NCBI GenBank assembly: GCA_003130815.1
Contig: QFDA01000005.1
Span: 1 to 64,000, forward strand
Origin: Bacteroidetes bacterium SCGC AAA795-G10
GTDB taxonomy: Bacteria; Bacteroidota; Bacteroidia; Flavobacteriales; Flavobacteriaceae
Direction: 5' to 3'
DNA length: 64,000 nt
Both the position numbers and the translations under genes were made by a program. Under the pieces are notes generated by a model. That model saw nothing but the letters and a program-made list of their open reading frames with translations. It searched no databases and was not told the origin of the DNA. This document shows positions 55,536 through 62,528 of this stretch, piece after piece (the stretch's first letter is position 1; each line of letters begins with the position of its first letter).

Positions 55536-56264
55536 ATGAAAAATATACTTTTTACTTTTTTACTATTACCTTTTTTTGCAACTGCTCAAGTAGCGGTATT
55601 TCATCCTGTTAAAATTCCTCAGGATCAAGTAGAAAAATTTTTGGAAATTGAAACTAATTATAGCCAAAAAGTAGCTCAGAACGCAGTTAAAAAAGGTGAT
55701 TTACTTTGGTGGGCATTAATGAAATCTTTTAATGCCACAAGTAAAGACTATAATTATATGTGGGTGAATGTTTATAAAGACATAGATGCTACAGTTTCAT
55801 CATCGGCAAGCTGGTGGACAAATTCTGAAGAAGTTGTTGGAGTTAAGCCACAAATACTCTATGATGGCTGGAGTGGTGGTGAAGCTGACCGAAGGTACTT
55901 CTATCAAATTAAAGGGCAAATTGATTCGGGTGTAGAAGGAAAATTTGTGATTTTCAATTTTGCTTCACCAAAAAATATAGATAAAGTAATTTCTGATAGT
56001 AAGAATTATGTTACCCCTAGATTTAAGAAGGTAATGAAATCTGCAGGAATGACTGGTTGGGGCTATGCAACTAAAATTACTCCACAAGGTCAAGACTATG
56101 CATCATTTATGACTTACGACGCTTTTGACTCAATGTCCAATTTAATGAAACATTTGTCAGGAGAGGGCGCAGCAATGAAATCACTAGATTTAGATAAACT
56201 TGAAAGAATTAATTGGGAATCACGATATATTCTAGAGATTGTGTCTTCAACTGCATCAAACTAA
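55536..56264 (+). CDS. exported protein of unknown function, two ferredoxin-like halves
   Basis: Exported protein of 242 residues with a signal peptide (NILFTFLLLPFFATAQ). I do not recognise a named family. The mature part looks like two repeats in the style of dimeric alpha-beta barrel (ABM/EthD-like) domains: VAVFHPVKIPQDQVEKFL...YNYMWVNVYKDID in the first half, and KFVIFNFASPKNIDKVI...DYASFMTYDAFDSMSNLMKH in the second, joined by a segment with WWTNSEEVVGV and GGEADRRYFYQIKGQ. That fold assignment is inference from pattern only. It sits inside the lipoprotein array, behind an upstream region shared with those genes. Confidence 0.8.
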   Translation: MKNILFTFLLLPFFATAQVAVFHPVKIPQDQVEKFLEIETNYSQKVAQNAVKKGDLLWWALMKSFNATSKDYNYMWVNVYKDIDATVSSSASWWTNSEEVVGVKPQILYDGWSGGEADRRYFYQIKGQIDSGVEGKFVIFNFASPKNIDKVISDSKNYVTPRFKKVMKSAGMTGWGYATKITPQGQDYASFMTYDAFDSMSNLMKHLSGEGAAMKSLDLDKLERINWESRYILEIVSSTASN

Positions 56265-56303
56265 AATACAAAGATTTGTTACTTACAACTGTTTACATAA
56301 TAT

Positions 56304-56337
56304 GCACCTCTCCTATATAGATCTTATAGGAGGGTGC
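56304..56337 (+). other. strong stem-loop between the genes at 55536 and 56358
   Basis: GCACC-T-CTCCTATA, loop TAGATCT, TATAGGAGGGTGC: about 13 base pairs with a single bulged T. No T-run follows, so it is not a standard terminator on the plus strand. The 3' arm holds AGGAGGG, a perfect Shine-Dalgarno-like string, buried in the stem and 20 bases before the ATG of the next gene. It could be an RNA control element, a processing site or a recombination scar. Confidence 0.65.
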
Positions 56338-56357
56338 TAACTAATGTTCCATTAAAA

Positions 56358-56810
56358 ATGAAAAAAATATTATTTATCCTGGCTGCAGTATTTTTCACTG
56401 GATTAGTTTTTTCACAAGAAAACAAAATTCTAGAAAATCAAATTGTAAAACAATGGATGGATTATTCAAAAGGTTTTGAGTATAAGGATTACGAAAGAAT
56501 TGCAAGTCATTTTACATATCCTGCAATTTTTAACAATTCAACTCCAATAATAGTGAAGAACAAAAAAATGATGATCGATGCTTACAAATCAGTTAGGGAA
56601 AATGTTCAGAAAGATTATAAATATTCACTAATTGATAAGTGGAAATTAATAAATATTACAAACGAATTTCTAATATTAGATGCTCATTATTCTAGATACA
56701 ATTCAGATTATAAGCAAATCTTATCTGGCAGGGGATTATATTTTTATAAGAAACTAAATGGTAACTGGTTTCTTAAAGAGGTCACTACTCTTTCACAAAA
56801 TAAACTTTAA
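56358..56810 (+). CDS. exported NTF2/SnoaL-like protein of unknown function
   Basis: Small exported protein of 150 residues from the ATG at 56358, with a signal peptide (KKILFILAAVFFTGLVFSQ). The mature part looks like a DUF4440/NTF2-like cone fold: a helical start (QIVKQWMDYSKGFEYKDYERIASHFTYPAIF), a middle with IIVKNKKMMIDAYKSV, and beta strands ending RGLYFYKKLNGNWFLKEVTTL. No catalytic residues can be assigned. The GTG at 56334 is in frame but lies inside the stem-loop, so I preferred the ATG. Confidence 0.8.
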   Translation: MKKILFILAAVFFTGLVFSQENKILENQIVKQWMDYSKGFEYKDYERIASHFTYPAIFNNSTPIIVKNKKMMIDAYKSVRENVQKDYKYSLIDKWKLINITNEFLILDAHYSRYNSDYKQILSGRGLYFYKKLNGNWFLKEVTTLSQNKL

Positions 56811-56826
56811 CCACAATTTAAATTCA

Positions 56827-56896
56827 GATCATCGGCATATCCTCTTCATTAAGTTCAGGGAGTAATTTGTATATTTAGGTCAATAACTATAAATCA
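56827..56896 (+). promoter_or_regulatory. duplicated upstream region before copy 7
   Basis: Second copy of the region at 55460-55529, ending TATAAATCA directly before the GTG start of copy 7. TATATTTA at 56870-56877 is one base off the -7 consensus and 19 bases from the start, similar in position to TAAATTTG before copy 3. Confidence 0.55.
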
Positions 56897-57475
56897 GTGT
56901 CAAAGCCTTTTTTTCTTTTTTTGTTCATATTTATGTTTTCTTGTTATAAAACAGATGTAGTGCAATATCAGACTTGGAATTTAGATCCTGTAACTAAAGT
57001 AAGTGGAATGCAAGTTAATCACGTACCACGGCAATATACTGTTTTCTATGGGAATAGATTTTTAAGTAAGCATGATGAAACAATTTGGGCAGACACTGAA
57101 AATTATTACAGTGATTTTTCAGATATAAAATTTGAAAGAAATGGCCCAGTATTTATATCATTCTTTAACATTGATAATGACATTTCATATTGTAAAGGAT
57201 GGAAAAAAGAGGAAAATATTTATGATGGAATAAAATGGTTTATAACCATTAAAAAAGACGAGGAAGATGTTTTATGGTTTGATCTTGATTATTACGGCTC
57301 TAATCAGGAAATTGAATATACTATAACTTATAAATATGAAGTAATTGATGGTTTACTTCATTTTTCAAATACAGAGGATCAAGAATTTATATTCCATCCA
57401 TCAGACAAAAAATACTCTAGAGAATTAATCGACACAGGTGAAATAATTGAACAAGAAGGTTGTCTGTTTTTTTAA
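56897..57475 (+). CDS. array lipoprotein, copy 7 (separated, GTG start)
   Basis: Seventh paralogue, 192 residues, beyond the two inserted genes. The start is GTG at 56897, in the place where ATG follows AAATCA in copies 3 and 6. The lipobox is FIFMFSCYKTD, then VVQYQTWNLDPVTKVSGMQ. Like copy 6 it lacks the N-terminal cysteine pair (YTVFYGNRFLSKHDE) but keeps NDISYCKGW and EQEGCLFF. The region after about 57315 is almost identical to copy 6, so copies 6 and 7 are the most recent duplicates or have exchanged sequence. Confidence 0.88.
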   Translation: MSKPFFLFLFIFMFSCYKTDVVQYQTWNLDPVTKVSGMQVNHVPRQYTVFYGNRFLSKHDETIWADTENYYSDFSDIKFERNGPVFISFFNIDNDISYCKGWKKEENIYDGIKWFITIKKDEEDVLWFDLDYYGSNQEIEYTITYKYEVIDGLLHFSNTEDQEFIFHPSDKKYSRELIDTGEIIEQEGCLFF

Positions 57476-57499
57476 TACAACCAGTTCAAAATCAGATAA

Positions 57500-57844
57500 T
57501 TATCCTCCAACACGTTTTATTTTGTGTCCCATATCCTGAAGTATTTCAATTATTTTATCCCTAAAATTTCCTTGTATGATTATTTCTCCATTTTTTATAC
57601 TTCCACCAACACCAACTTTATTTTTAAGTGTTTTAGCAAGATTTTTTATTTCACTAGGACTACCTGAAAATCCTTTTAAAATTGTGACTGTCTTTCCAGC
57701 TCGCCCTTTATTACTAAAATGTGCTTCAAGATTTTGCGAAATAAAAACAGGTGCTGAAATACTTTGGTCTTCCTTAGGAGTGGGCTGAAGATTGTCAAAT
57801 TGAATTTTACCTAAATCTTCAAGTGAGTTGAATTTCTTTGACAT
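57500..57844 (-). CDS. SUI1/eIF1-like translation initiation factor (YciH family)
   Basis: Bacterial member of the eIF1/SUI1 family, 114 residues from the ATG at 57844. The C-terminal SUI1 domain has KAGKTVTILKGFSGSP (as RAGKTVTILKGF), LKNKVGVGGSIKNGEIIIQG and the end DMGHKIKRVGG. In E. coli the relative YciH influences initiation fidelity; in Bacteroidota the role is untested. The frame extends to 57856 but the start at 57844 gives the usual SKKFNSLEDL. Divergent from the DinB-like gene. Confidence 0.9.
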   Translation of the reverse strand: MSKKFNSLEDLGKIQFDNLQPTPKEDQSISAPVFISQNLEAHFSNKGRAGKTVTILKGFSGSPSEIKNLAKTLKNKVGVGGSIKNGEIIIQGNFRDKIIEILQDMGHKIKRVGG

Positions 57845-57908
57845 ACTATAATTCAAGTTGAGGGACTAAAATAGTATTTTTATACATGAAATTTAATTTT
57901 TAAAAGTT

Positions 57909-58451
57909 TTGATGATGGCAGATAAAGCTCCTTTCCATATAATTCCTGATTCACCCGATACAATATCCTGTGTTAATATAATAACTCGAATGTTGCAAGG
58001 TTTAGGTTTCAGATACCACTGGGCTACTAAAGGACTTAGAAATAAAGATTTAGATTACAGACCTACAGATTCAGCAAAAAATTGTTTAGAAACATTAAAA
58101 CATATTTACATATTAGTAGAAATTATTAATGCTGCTACTCAAAATAAAATTTCTGTTCGTCCTGCACCAATAGAAAATATTCCAAATGAATTTGAAATAT
58201 TACGAGAAATAACACTAAATAGAATTAAAGAATCGTGTGTTTTATTTGAATCAATGACATTGGATGAATTAGAATTATTAAAAATAAAATTCAATAGGGG
58301 GGGTGTATTTTCAGAATTTCCTGTTTGGAATTTAATTAACGGTCCTATTTCTGATGCTATTTATCATGTCGGACAAATAGTAAGCTTCAGAAGAACAAGC
58401 GGAAATCCAATAGAAAAGGGAGTAAATGTATTCTTAGGTGAAAAAAGATAA
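57909..58451 (+). CDS. DinB-like family protein
   Basis: Protein of 180 residues that looks like a DinB/YfiT-type four-helix bundle. The metal-site histidines expected for the fold could be the one in FRYHWATKGL, in LKHIYILVEII and in AIYHVGQIVSFRR near the C-terminus, the last being a characteristic DinB motif (H-x-x-Q/H). Function is unknown; relatives include thiol transferases and hydrolases. It starts ATG-ATG at 57909/57912. It lies alone between divergent and convergent neighbours. Confidence 0.75.
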   Translation: MMMADKAPFHIIPDSPDTISCVNIITRMLQGLGFRYHWATKGLRNKDLDYRPTDSAKNCLETLKHIYILVEIINAATQNKISVRPAPIENIPNEFEILREITLNRIKESCVLFESMTLDELELLKIKFNRGGVFSEFPVWNLINGPISDAIYHVGQIVSFRRTSGNPIEKGVNVFLGEKR

Positions 58452-58455
58452 CTTT

Positions 58456-58560
58456 TTAATTATCACGATCTTCAAAATTTTCACTTTTTTCTTTGCTAAT
58501 TTTATCTATAAATAAGTATACCAAAACTCCAGCAACTATTATGATTAGTACTAATGTCAT
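58456..58560 (-). CDS. 34-residue single-helix membrane peptide
   Basis: A short frame starts with ATG at 58560, eight bases after the ybjQ-like stop, and encodes 34 residues: an N-terminal hydrophobic helix (TLVLIIIVAGVLVYLFI) followed by a charged tail (DKISKEKSENFEDRDN). The composition is that of a real small membrane protein and not of random AT-rich DNA, and its position as second gene after ybjQ supports expression. Function unknown. Confidence 0.6.
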   Translation of the reverse strand: MTLVLIIIVAGVLVYLFIDKISKEKSENFEDRDN

Positions 58561-58567
58561 GGTAAGT

Positions 58568-58882
58568 TTACTTTACGATGACAGCTGTACCATAGGCTAA
58601 TATCTCAGAACAACCTTGCATGACCATTGATGTTGTAAGTCTAACATTAACAATTGCATTTGCTCCAAGGGACTCTGCATCATCAACCATTCGTTTTAAA
58701 GCTTGTTCTCTTGATTGTGCTTGAAGCTTTGTATATTCAGATATTTCTCCACCGATTATGTTTTTTAAACCAGCGAATATGTCTTTGCCTATGTTTCTTG
58801 CTCGAACAGTACTTCCTCTGGCTATACCAAGAGTTTCTACAATGGTTTTATTTGGGATTTGTTCTGTTGTAACTATTATCAT
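58568..58882 (-). CDS. YbjQ family heavy-metal-binding-domain protein (UPF0145)
   Basis: Protein of 104 residues of the YbjQ/DUF74 family. Family motifs are TTEQIPNKTIVETLGIARG at the N-terminus, the GGEISEYTKL segment, ARNIGKDIFAGLKNIIGG and LGANAIVNVRLTTSMV, ending YGTAVIVK. Its pentameric fold is known from structures, but the role is not. The 34-residue membrane peptide gene follows eight bases downstream. Confidence 0.92.
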   Translation of the reverse strand: MIIVTTEQIPNKTIVETLGIARGSTVRARNIGKDIFAGLKNIIGGEISEYTKLQAQSREQALKRMVDDAESLGANAIVNVRLTTSMVMQGCSEILAYGTAVIVK

Positions 58883-58965
58883 ATAGAGTAGTGGCTAAAT
58901 TATTGAGTTTTTAGAATATTAAAGATTCTATTTTACATAATATAAATTATAGTTTTTAAAATTAA

Positions 58966-60852
58966 TTAGTTTTTCAACCATGCAGTTCGCAAAGTCAAAG
59001 CTTTTTCGTCTGCATAAGGATCTTCAACAACTCCACTAACTTTAACATTAGGTTTCCCTGTAATTCCAATTAAAGTTTGCTTCTCCATATTTCTCTGAAT
59101 TGTGAGTGTAAACTCTTTTTTATCATCCCACATGAAGCTTGGTGTAAATACTGCATTAATTTGTTCAGCATTTTCCTTTTTAATCTCTGGTAACATCTTA
59201 CCATCTAATCCTAAAAAGACGTCACCTATTTCAACTCCCATTGATTCTATTGTATCATTTAAACCAGTGACCACATATCTTACTTTTCCATCTTGGTCTG
59301 GCTGTGGCTCAAAAAATGGATTCTGATTGTCTTTAAAAAGAATACTTGGTAAAGGTACTTCAGTTTCTCCCATTGTAAGGCCAACCCTATTTAAATATTC
59401 CATATAATCTATTGGCACTTTTCCTTCAACATGATTTTTGAAAAAATCAGCTACTTCTGGATAAGTCATTGAAATAATTTCGTCTATAAGTATGTTGTCT
59501 TTAAATGGTTTTTCTTTACCATATTTCTTTGCAAGATCTTGCATCACTGATAAAATCCCCTTCTCACCACTACTGTTTTCACGAATTATTATGTCCAGAC
59601 ACATGTTAATCAGCGCACCTTTTTGATAAACATTACCATAATTGGTTTGATAGGGCTCGTCTACAATTTTTGAACTCATTTCAGTAAATGACATCTTATC
59701 ATCATAGCGTTTCGAGTAGTTTAGTTTTTCAAGGATTCGATTATAGAAATTCTGTTCATCAATAAGGCCTTGGTTAATTTGGAACAAGTTTGCGAAATAC
59801 TCTGTAGTTCCCTCATACATCCACAAATGTTTTGACATCAAAGGTGTATTATATTCAAAATTATGGATTTCTTCAGAATGAATATTTAAAGGAGTTAAAG
59901 TGTGAAAAAATTCATGTGACACAACATCAACTAAACTCTGGGTTAATTCCTCAGCCTGCATTTGATCAACAAAAACAACAGTTGTTGAAGTATGATGCTC
60001 TAAGGCTCCCATCATTCCACCAAAATATTGCAAATCTTCCATTCCCATAAGGTGTAATAGAATGTCGTAAGAAGCTGTATTATTGGCATCTCCCAAGAAT
60101 TTTTTTTGCGCAATCATCATTTTTTCAATAGCATCTCGATAGTCTTCTGCTTTATGAGTACCAGAAGGCGAATAAATAGCTAATCCAACTTTTATATCAT
60201 CCAAATCAAAAGAAACAGCATTTGGCTCACTGTACAATATTGGATTATCAATTATATGAAAATATCTTTTGGCTGAAAATATATCGAGTGTATCACTTTT
60301 TGAAATAACTGATAATGATGTAAAGGGCTTCAAATTTTTTGGTGATCGAATACTAAGTCTGTAAGACTTTTCTTTCATACCCCCAAAATATCCAATCATA
60401 CTATGTAAATTCAATAGAAAGGTTACATCTTTTTTGTAATTAGTACCCCCCATTGGGTATATGGCTTTTCCATCAGGGCCATCAAAGGTATCATTAGTAA
60501 GATATGTTATTTTGTCCAATTTTTTTGCTTCAGTTATGGACCAAGTATTTTCATCTTCTTGGTTTAATTGTAATTCATTACCCTTATAATCAAAAGCTTT
60601 AATATTTTCAATGAACCGACCAAAATTTGAATATTCATAAGTTCCAGGTACAATTTGAGGAATATAAAAAGTAATTTCATTATCACTAATCTTTGGTGGA
60701 TCAATTACAACTTTAACTTTATCGTCATTTACATCAACCAAGTCAATAGAAGCAATAATACCAACTTGTTTGAAAGTATTATTTTGTTTTAGAGTAGCAC
60801 AACCAAAAAATATAATTGATAAGGAAAAGATTAAAAGATTATTTTTCTTCAT
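58966..60852 (-). CDS. M61 family glycyl aminopeptidase-like lipoprotein with PDZ domain
   Basis: Zinc peptidase of 628 residues of the M61 family. The lipoprotein signal ends SIIFFGCAT. An N-terminal beta domain (to about 210) precedes the catalytic part with HEFFH at 313-317 and the third ligand in MYEGTTEYFANLF; a C-terminal PDZ-like region (about 505-590, RYVVTGLNDTIESMGVEIGD) follows. It probably trims peptides in the periplasm or at the cell surface. It is downstream of the DUF2461 gene by 19 bases. Confidence 0.92.
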   Translation of the reverse strand: MKKNNLLIFSLSIIFFGCATLKQNNTFKQVGIIASIDLVDVNDDKVKVVIDPPKISDNEITFYIPQIVPGTYEYSNFGRFIENIKAFDYKGNELQLNQEDENTWSITEAKKLDKITYLTNDTFDGPDGKAIYPMGGTNYKKDVTFLLNLHSMIGYFGGMKEKSYRLSIRSPKNLKPFTSLSVISKSDTLDIFSAKRYFHIIDNPILYSEPNAVSFDLDDIKVGLAIYSPSGTHKAEDYRDAIEKMMIAQKKFLGDANNTASYDILLHLMGMEDLQYFGGMMGALEHHTSTTVVFVDQMQAEELTQSLVDVVSHEFFHTLTPLNIHSEEIHNFEYNTPLMSKHLWMYEGTTEYFANLFQINQGLIDEQNFYNRILEKLNYSKRYDDKMSFTEMSSKIVDEPYQTNYGNVYQKGALINMCLDIIIRENSSGEKGILSVMQDLAKKYGKEKPFKDNILIDEIISMTYPEVADFFKNHVEGKVPIDYMEYLNRVGLTMGETEVPLPSILFKDNQNPFFEPQPDQDGKVRYVVTGLNDTIESMGVEIGDVFLGLDGKMLPEIKKENAEQINAVFTPSFMWDDKKEFTLTIQRNMEKQTLIGITGKPNVKVSGVVEDPYADEKALTLRTAWLKN

Positions 60853-60871
60853 TTTAAAATTAAATTTAGAA

Positions 60872-61543
60872 TTAAATAATTGGAACGCCGTTAAGATCAG
60901 TTGTTAAAATGTTTGTCATATGATCAAAAAATGGTCTTATAGCTTTAAAATTATTAATTACTTGATTAAGAAAATCAGACGAAAGTACACTTTTATCATT
61001 AAATTTTTTAAAAAAAATATATTGTTTATGTCTAATCAGATCAATATCAGGATGTTTTTTATTAAAATTTTTTGGTGCTGTTTTAACCTTTTCACCCTGT
61101 AATTCACCCCAAATTAAATTGAATTTTTTTTCGTTAATTATATTTCTAAGTCCTTGAGCATCAAACTCTAATTCTTTTCTAATACGAAACAAATCCTTAG
61201 GATTTGGACCCCAGAAACCACCTGCTATAAATGAATTTTCGGGTTTTATATGCATATAATAACCTCCTCTTAATTTTGGTTTTTTTCGATGAAATGATAC
61301 ACCGACATGTGTTTTATATGGGGTTTTATCTTTCGAGAATCTGACATCCCTGTAGATCCTGAACATTTTAACTCTTTCAATATCGTCTTCTATATCCAAA
61401 CCATTCTTCACCTCTTCATTAAACACTTTAAGCTCAGATTCTAAAGCTTTGTATCTTGACTTTTGCTTTTCAAACCACTCACGATTATTATTTTTTTCTA
61501 AGTCTTTATAAAAAACTAATATATCCGGATTAATTTTTATCAT
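60872..61543 (-). CDS. DUF2461 domain protein
   Basis: Protein of 223 residues of the DUF2461 family. It begins with the family features LVFYKDLEKNNNREWFEKQK (seen as FYKDLEKNNNREWF) and has RIYRDVRFSKDKTPYKTHVG, GGYYMHIKPENSFIAGGFWG and HPDIDLIRHKQYIFFKKF. The function is unknown despite wide distribution. It lies in a minus-strand run between the kinase-like gene and the M61 peptidase. Confidence 0.93.
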   Translation of the reverse strand: MIKINPDILVFYKDLEKNNNREWFEKQKSRYKALESELKVFNEEVKNGLDIEDDIERVKMFRIYRDVRFSKDKTPYKTHVGVSFHRKKPKLRGGYYMHIKPENSFIAGGFWGPNPKDLFRIRKELEFDAQGLRNIINEKKFNLIWGELQGEKVKTAPKNFNKKHPDIDLIRHKQYIFFKKFNDKSVLSSDFLNQVINNFKAIRPFFDHMTNILTTDLNGVPII

Positions 61544-61564
61544 ATGTATCTTATTTAAATATTT

Positions 61565-62527
61565 TCAATTAATAATTAATTCTTTTGATAATTTGAGAAG
61601 ATTACTCTTTTCACTAATGCTTCTTTTAATAGGTAACTGAGCATAACCAATTAATCGTCTTATAATCTCAATAGCGCAGTAGATGGCTACTTCATTGTTA
61701 TCAATTTTATCTGGATAATTATCACAAATTTTCTTTAAATATGATATTTGACCGGTTGCCAAAATTAAATGACCACTCATTACCCCTAAATCGAATTCTT
61801 TTGATCCTAAAAAAGTAAATTCAGGATCAATAATATAGATATTATCATTTCTTTCCATCCAACTTCCGGGGTAATAGTCCCCATGTAGAAGTGTATTCCC
61901 AGTATCTAAGTAATTTTTCCCTGCATTATTTACTCTACTAATAATATCCGTATTTTCTTTAAATGGTATTGCTAATTCTTCTAATCCTTCTTGAATATTA
62001 TTTAATTGTAAGCCATTATCTTTTAAAAATGGGAGAACAAAAATGTGATCATGATTAAGTTTTCGAAGAGTTAGATTTGTTGGATAATTTTTGTGTCCGT
62101 TTGTTATATGAATATTGTGGAGAATAAGGGTAAGCTTATTTACTTTATCGTTATCAATTTTCCTACTATTATAGATATAATTTAGATCACGACATTTTGT
62201 TAAATCTTCCAAAAACAATACATAGTCTTCACTAATAAATCCTAAAACTTTTGGTAAAAAATTCTTTTTAACTAGATTATAAAAGCAGTGTTCAGCAAAA
62301 ATTCTTTCTAATGGAGCTTTAATATGAGCGAATTTTTTTACATGGGATCTAGATTGTTTCAAAATAAATGATTTAAAATTTGTCTTTATCCGTAAGACTA
62401 CATTCATATTCCCCTCACCTGCACTCTCAACTTTCTTTATTATTTCATTCTCTCTGAGTATTGAGGTGTTTTTTTTTATGTAATTAGTTATTATGTTAAT
62501 TGATGTTGATTCATCAAAAAAATTCAT
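61565..62527 (-). CDS. APH-fold kinase resembling methylthioribose kinase
   Basis: Phosphotransferase of 320 residues with the aminoglycoside-phosphotransferase/choline-kinase fold. Conserved parts are GEGNMNVVLRI (nucleotide loop), FILKQS with the ATP lysine, the catalytic loop LLHGDYYPGSWM (HGD) and IIDPEFTFLGSKEFDLG with the metal-binding DPE. The sequence order GEGNMNVVLR and HGDYYPGSWM resembles 5-methylthioribose kinase more than antibiotic kinases. It is next to an exported nucleoside hydrolase gene (one base gap), so a role in sugar or nucleoside salvage is a reasonable inference. Confidence 0.82.
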   Translation of the reverse strand: MNFFDESTSINIITNYIKKNTSILRENEIIKKVESAGEGNMNVVLRIKTNFKSFILKQSRSHVKKFAHIKAPLERIFAEHCFYNLVKKNFLPKVLGFISEDYVLFLEDLTKCRDLNYIYNSRKIDNDKVNKLTLILHNIHITNGHKNYPTNLTLRKLNHDHIFVLPFLKDNGLQLNNIQEGLEELAIPFKENTDIISRVNNAGKNYLDTGNTLLHGDYYPGSWMERNDNIYIIDPEFTFLGSKEFDLGVMSGHLILATGQISYLKKICDNYPDKIDNNEVAIYCAIEIIRRLIGYAQLPIKRSISEKSNLLKLSKELIIN

Positions 62528-62528
62528 A

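Larger units (their letters stand above)
51710..57475 (+). repeat. array of seven paralogous lipoprotein genes
   Basis: Seven genes of one family lie on the plus strand at 51710, 52318, 52955, 53578, 54201, 54864 and 56897; two unrelated exported-protein genes (55536 and 56358) interrupt before the last. Starts 3, 4 and 5 are spaced exactly 623 bases apart. Copies 3 and 4 are nearly identical over 53000-53075 and 53623-53698 (two mismatches by eye); copies 6 and 7 are nearly identical over 55285-55440 and 57315-57470. No transposase or integrase is present, so local duplication and gene conversion are the simplest origin. Confidence 0.93.

Noticed and set aside
51710-57475. Toxin-immunity array (many immunity lipoproteins for one toxin)
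   Set aside because: No toxin, polymorphic C-terminal domain or type VI/VII component is adjacent; kept only as a possibility.
51613-57499. Mobile element or genomic island carrying the lipoprotein array
   Set aside because: No transposase, integrase, terminal repeats or tRNA are found and base composition looks like the flanks; local duplication explains the structure.
61565-62527. Aminoglycoside resistance kinase
   Set aside because: The fold is shared, but the sequence resembles sugar kinases and the neighbour is a nucleoside hydrolase; there is no support for antibiotic modification.
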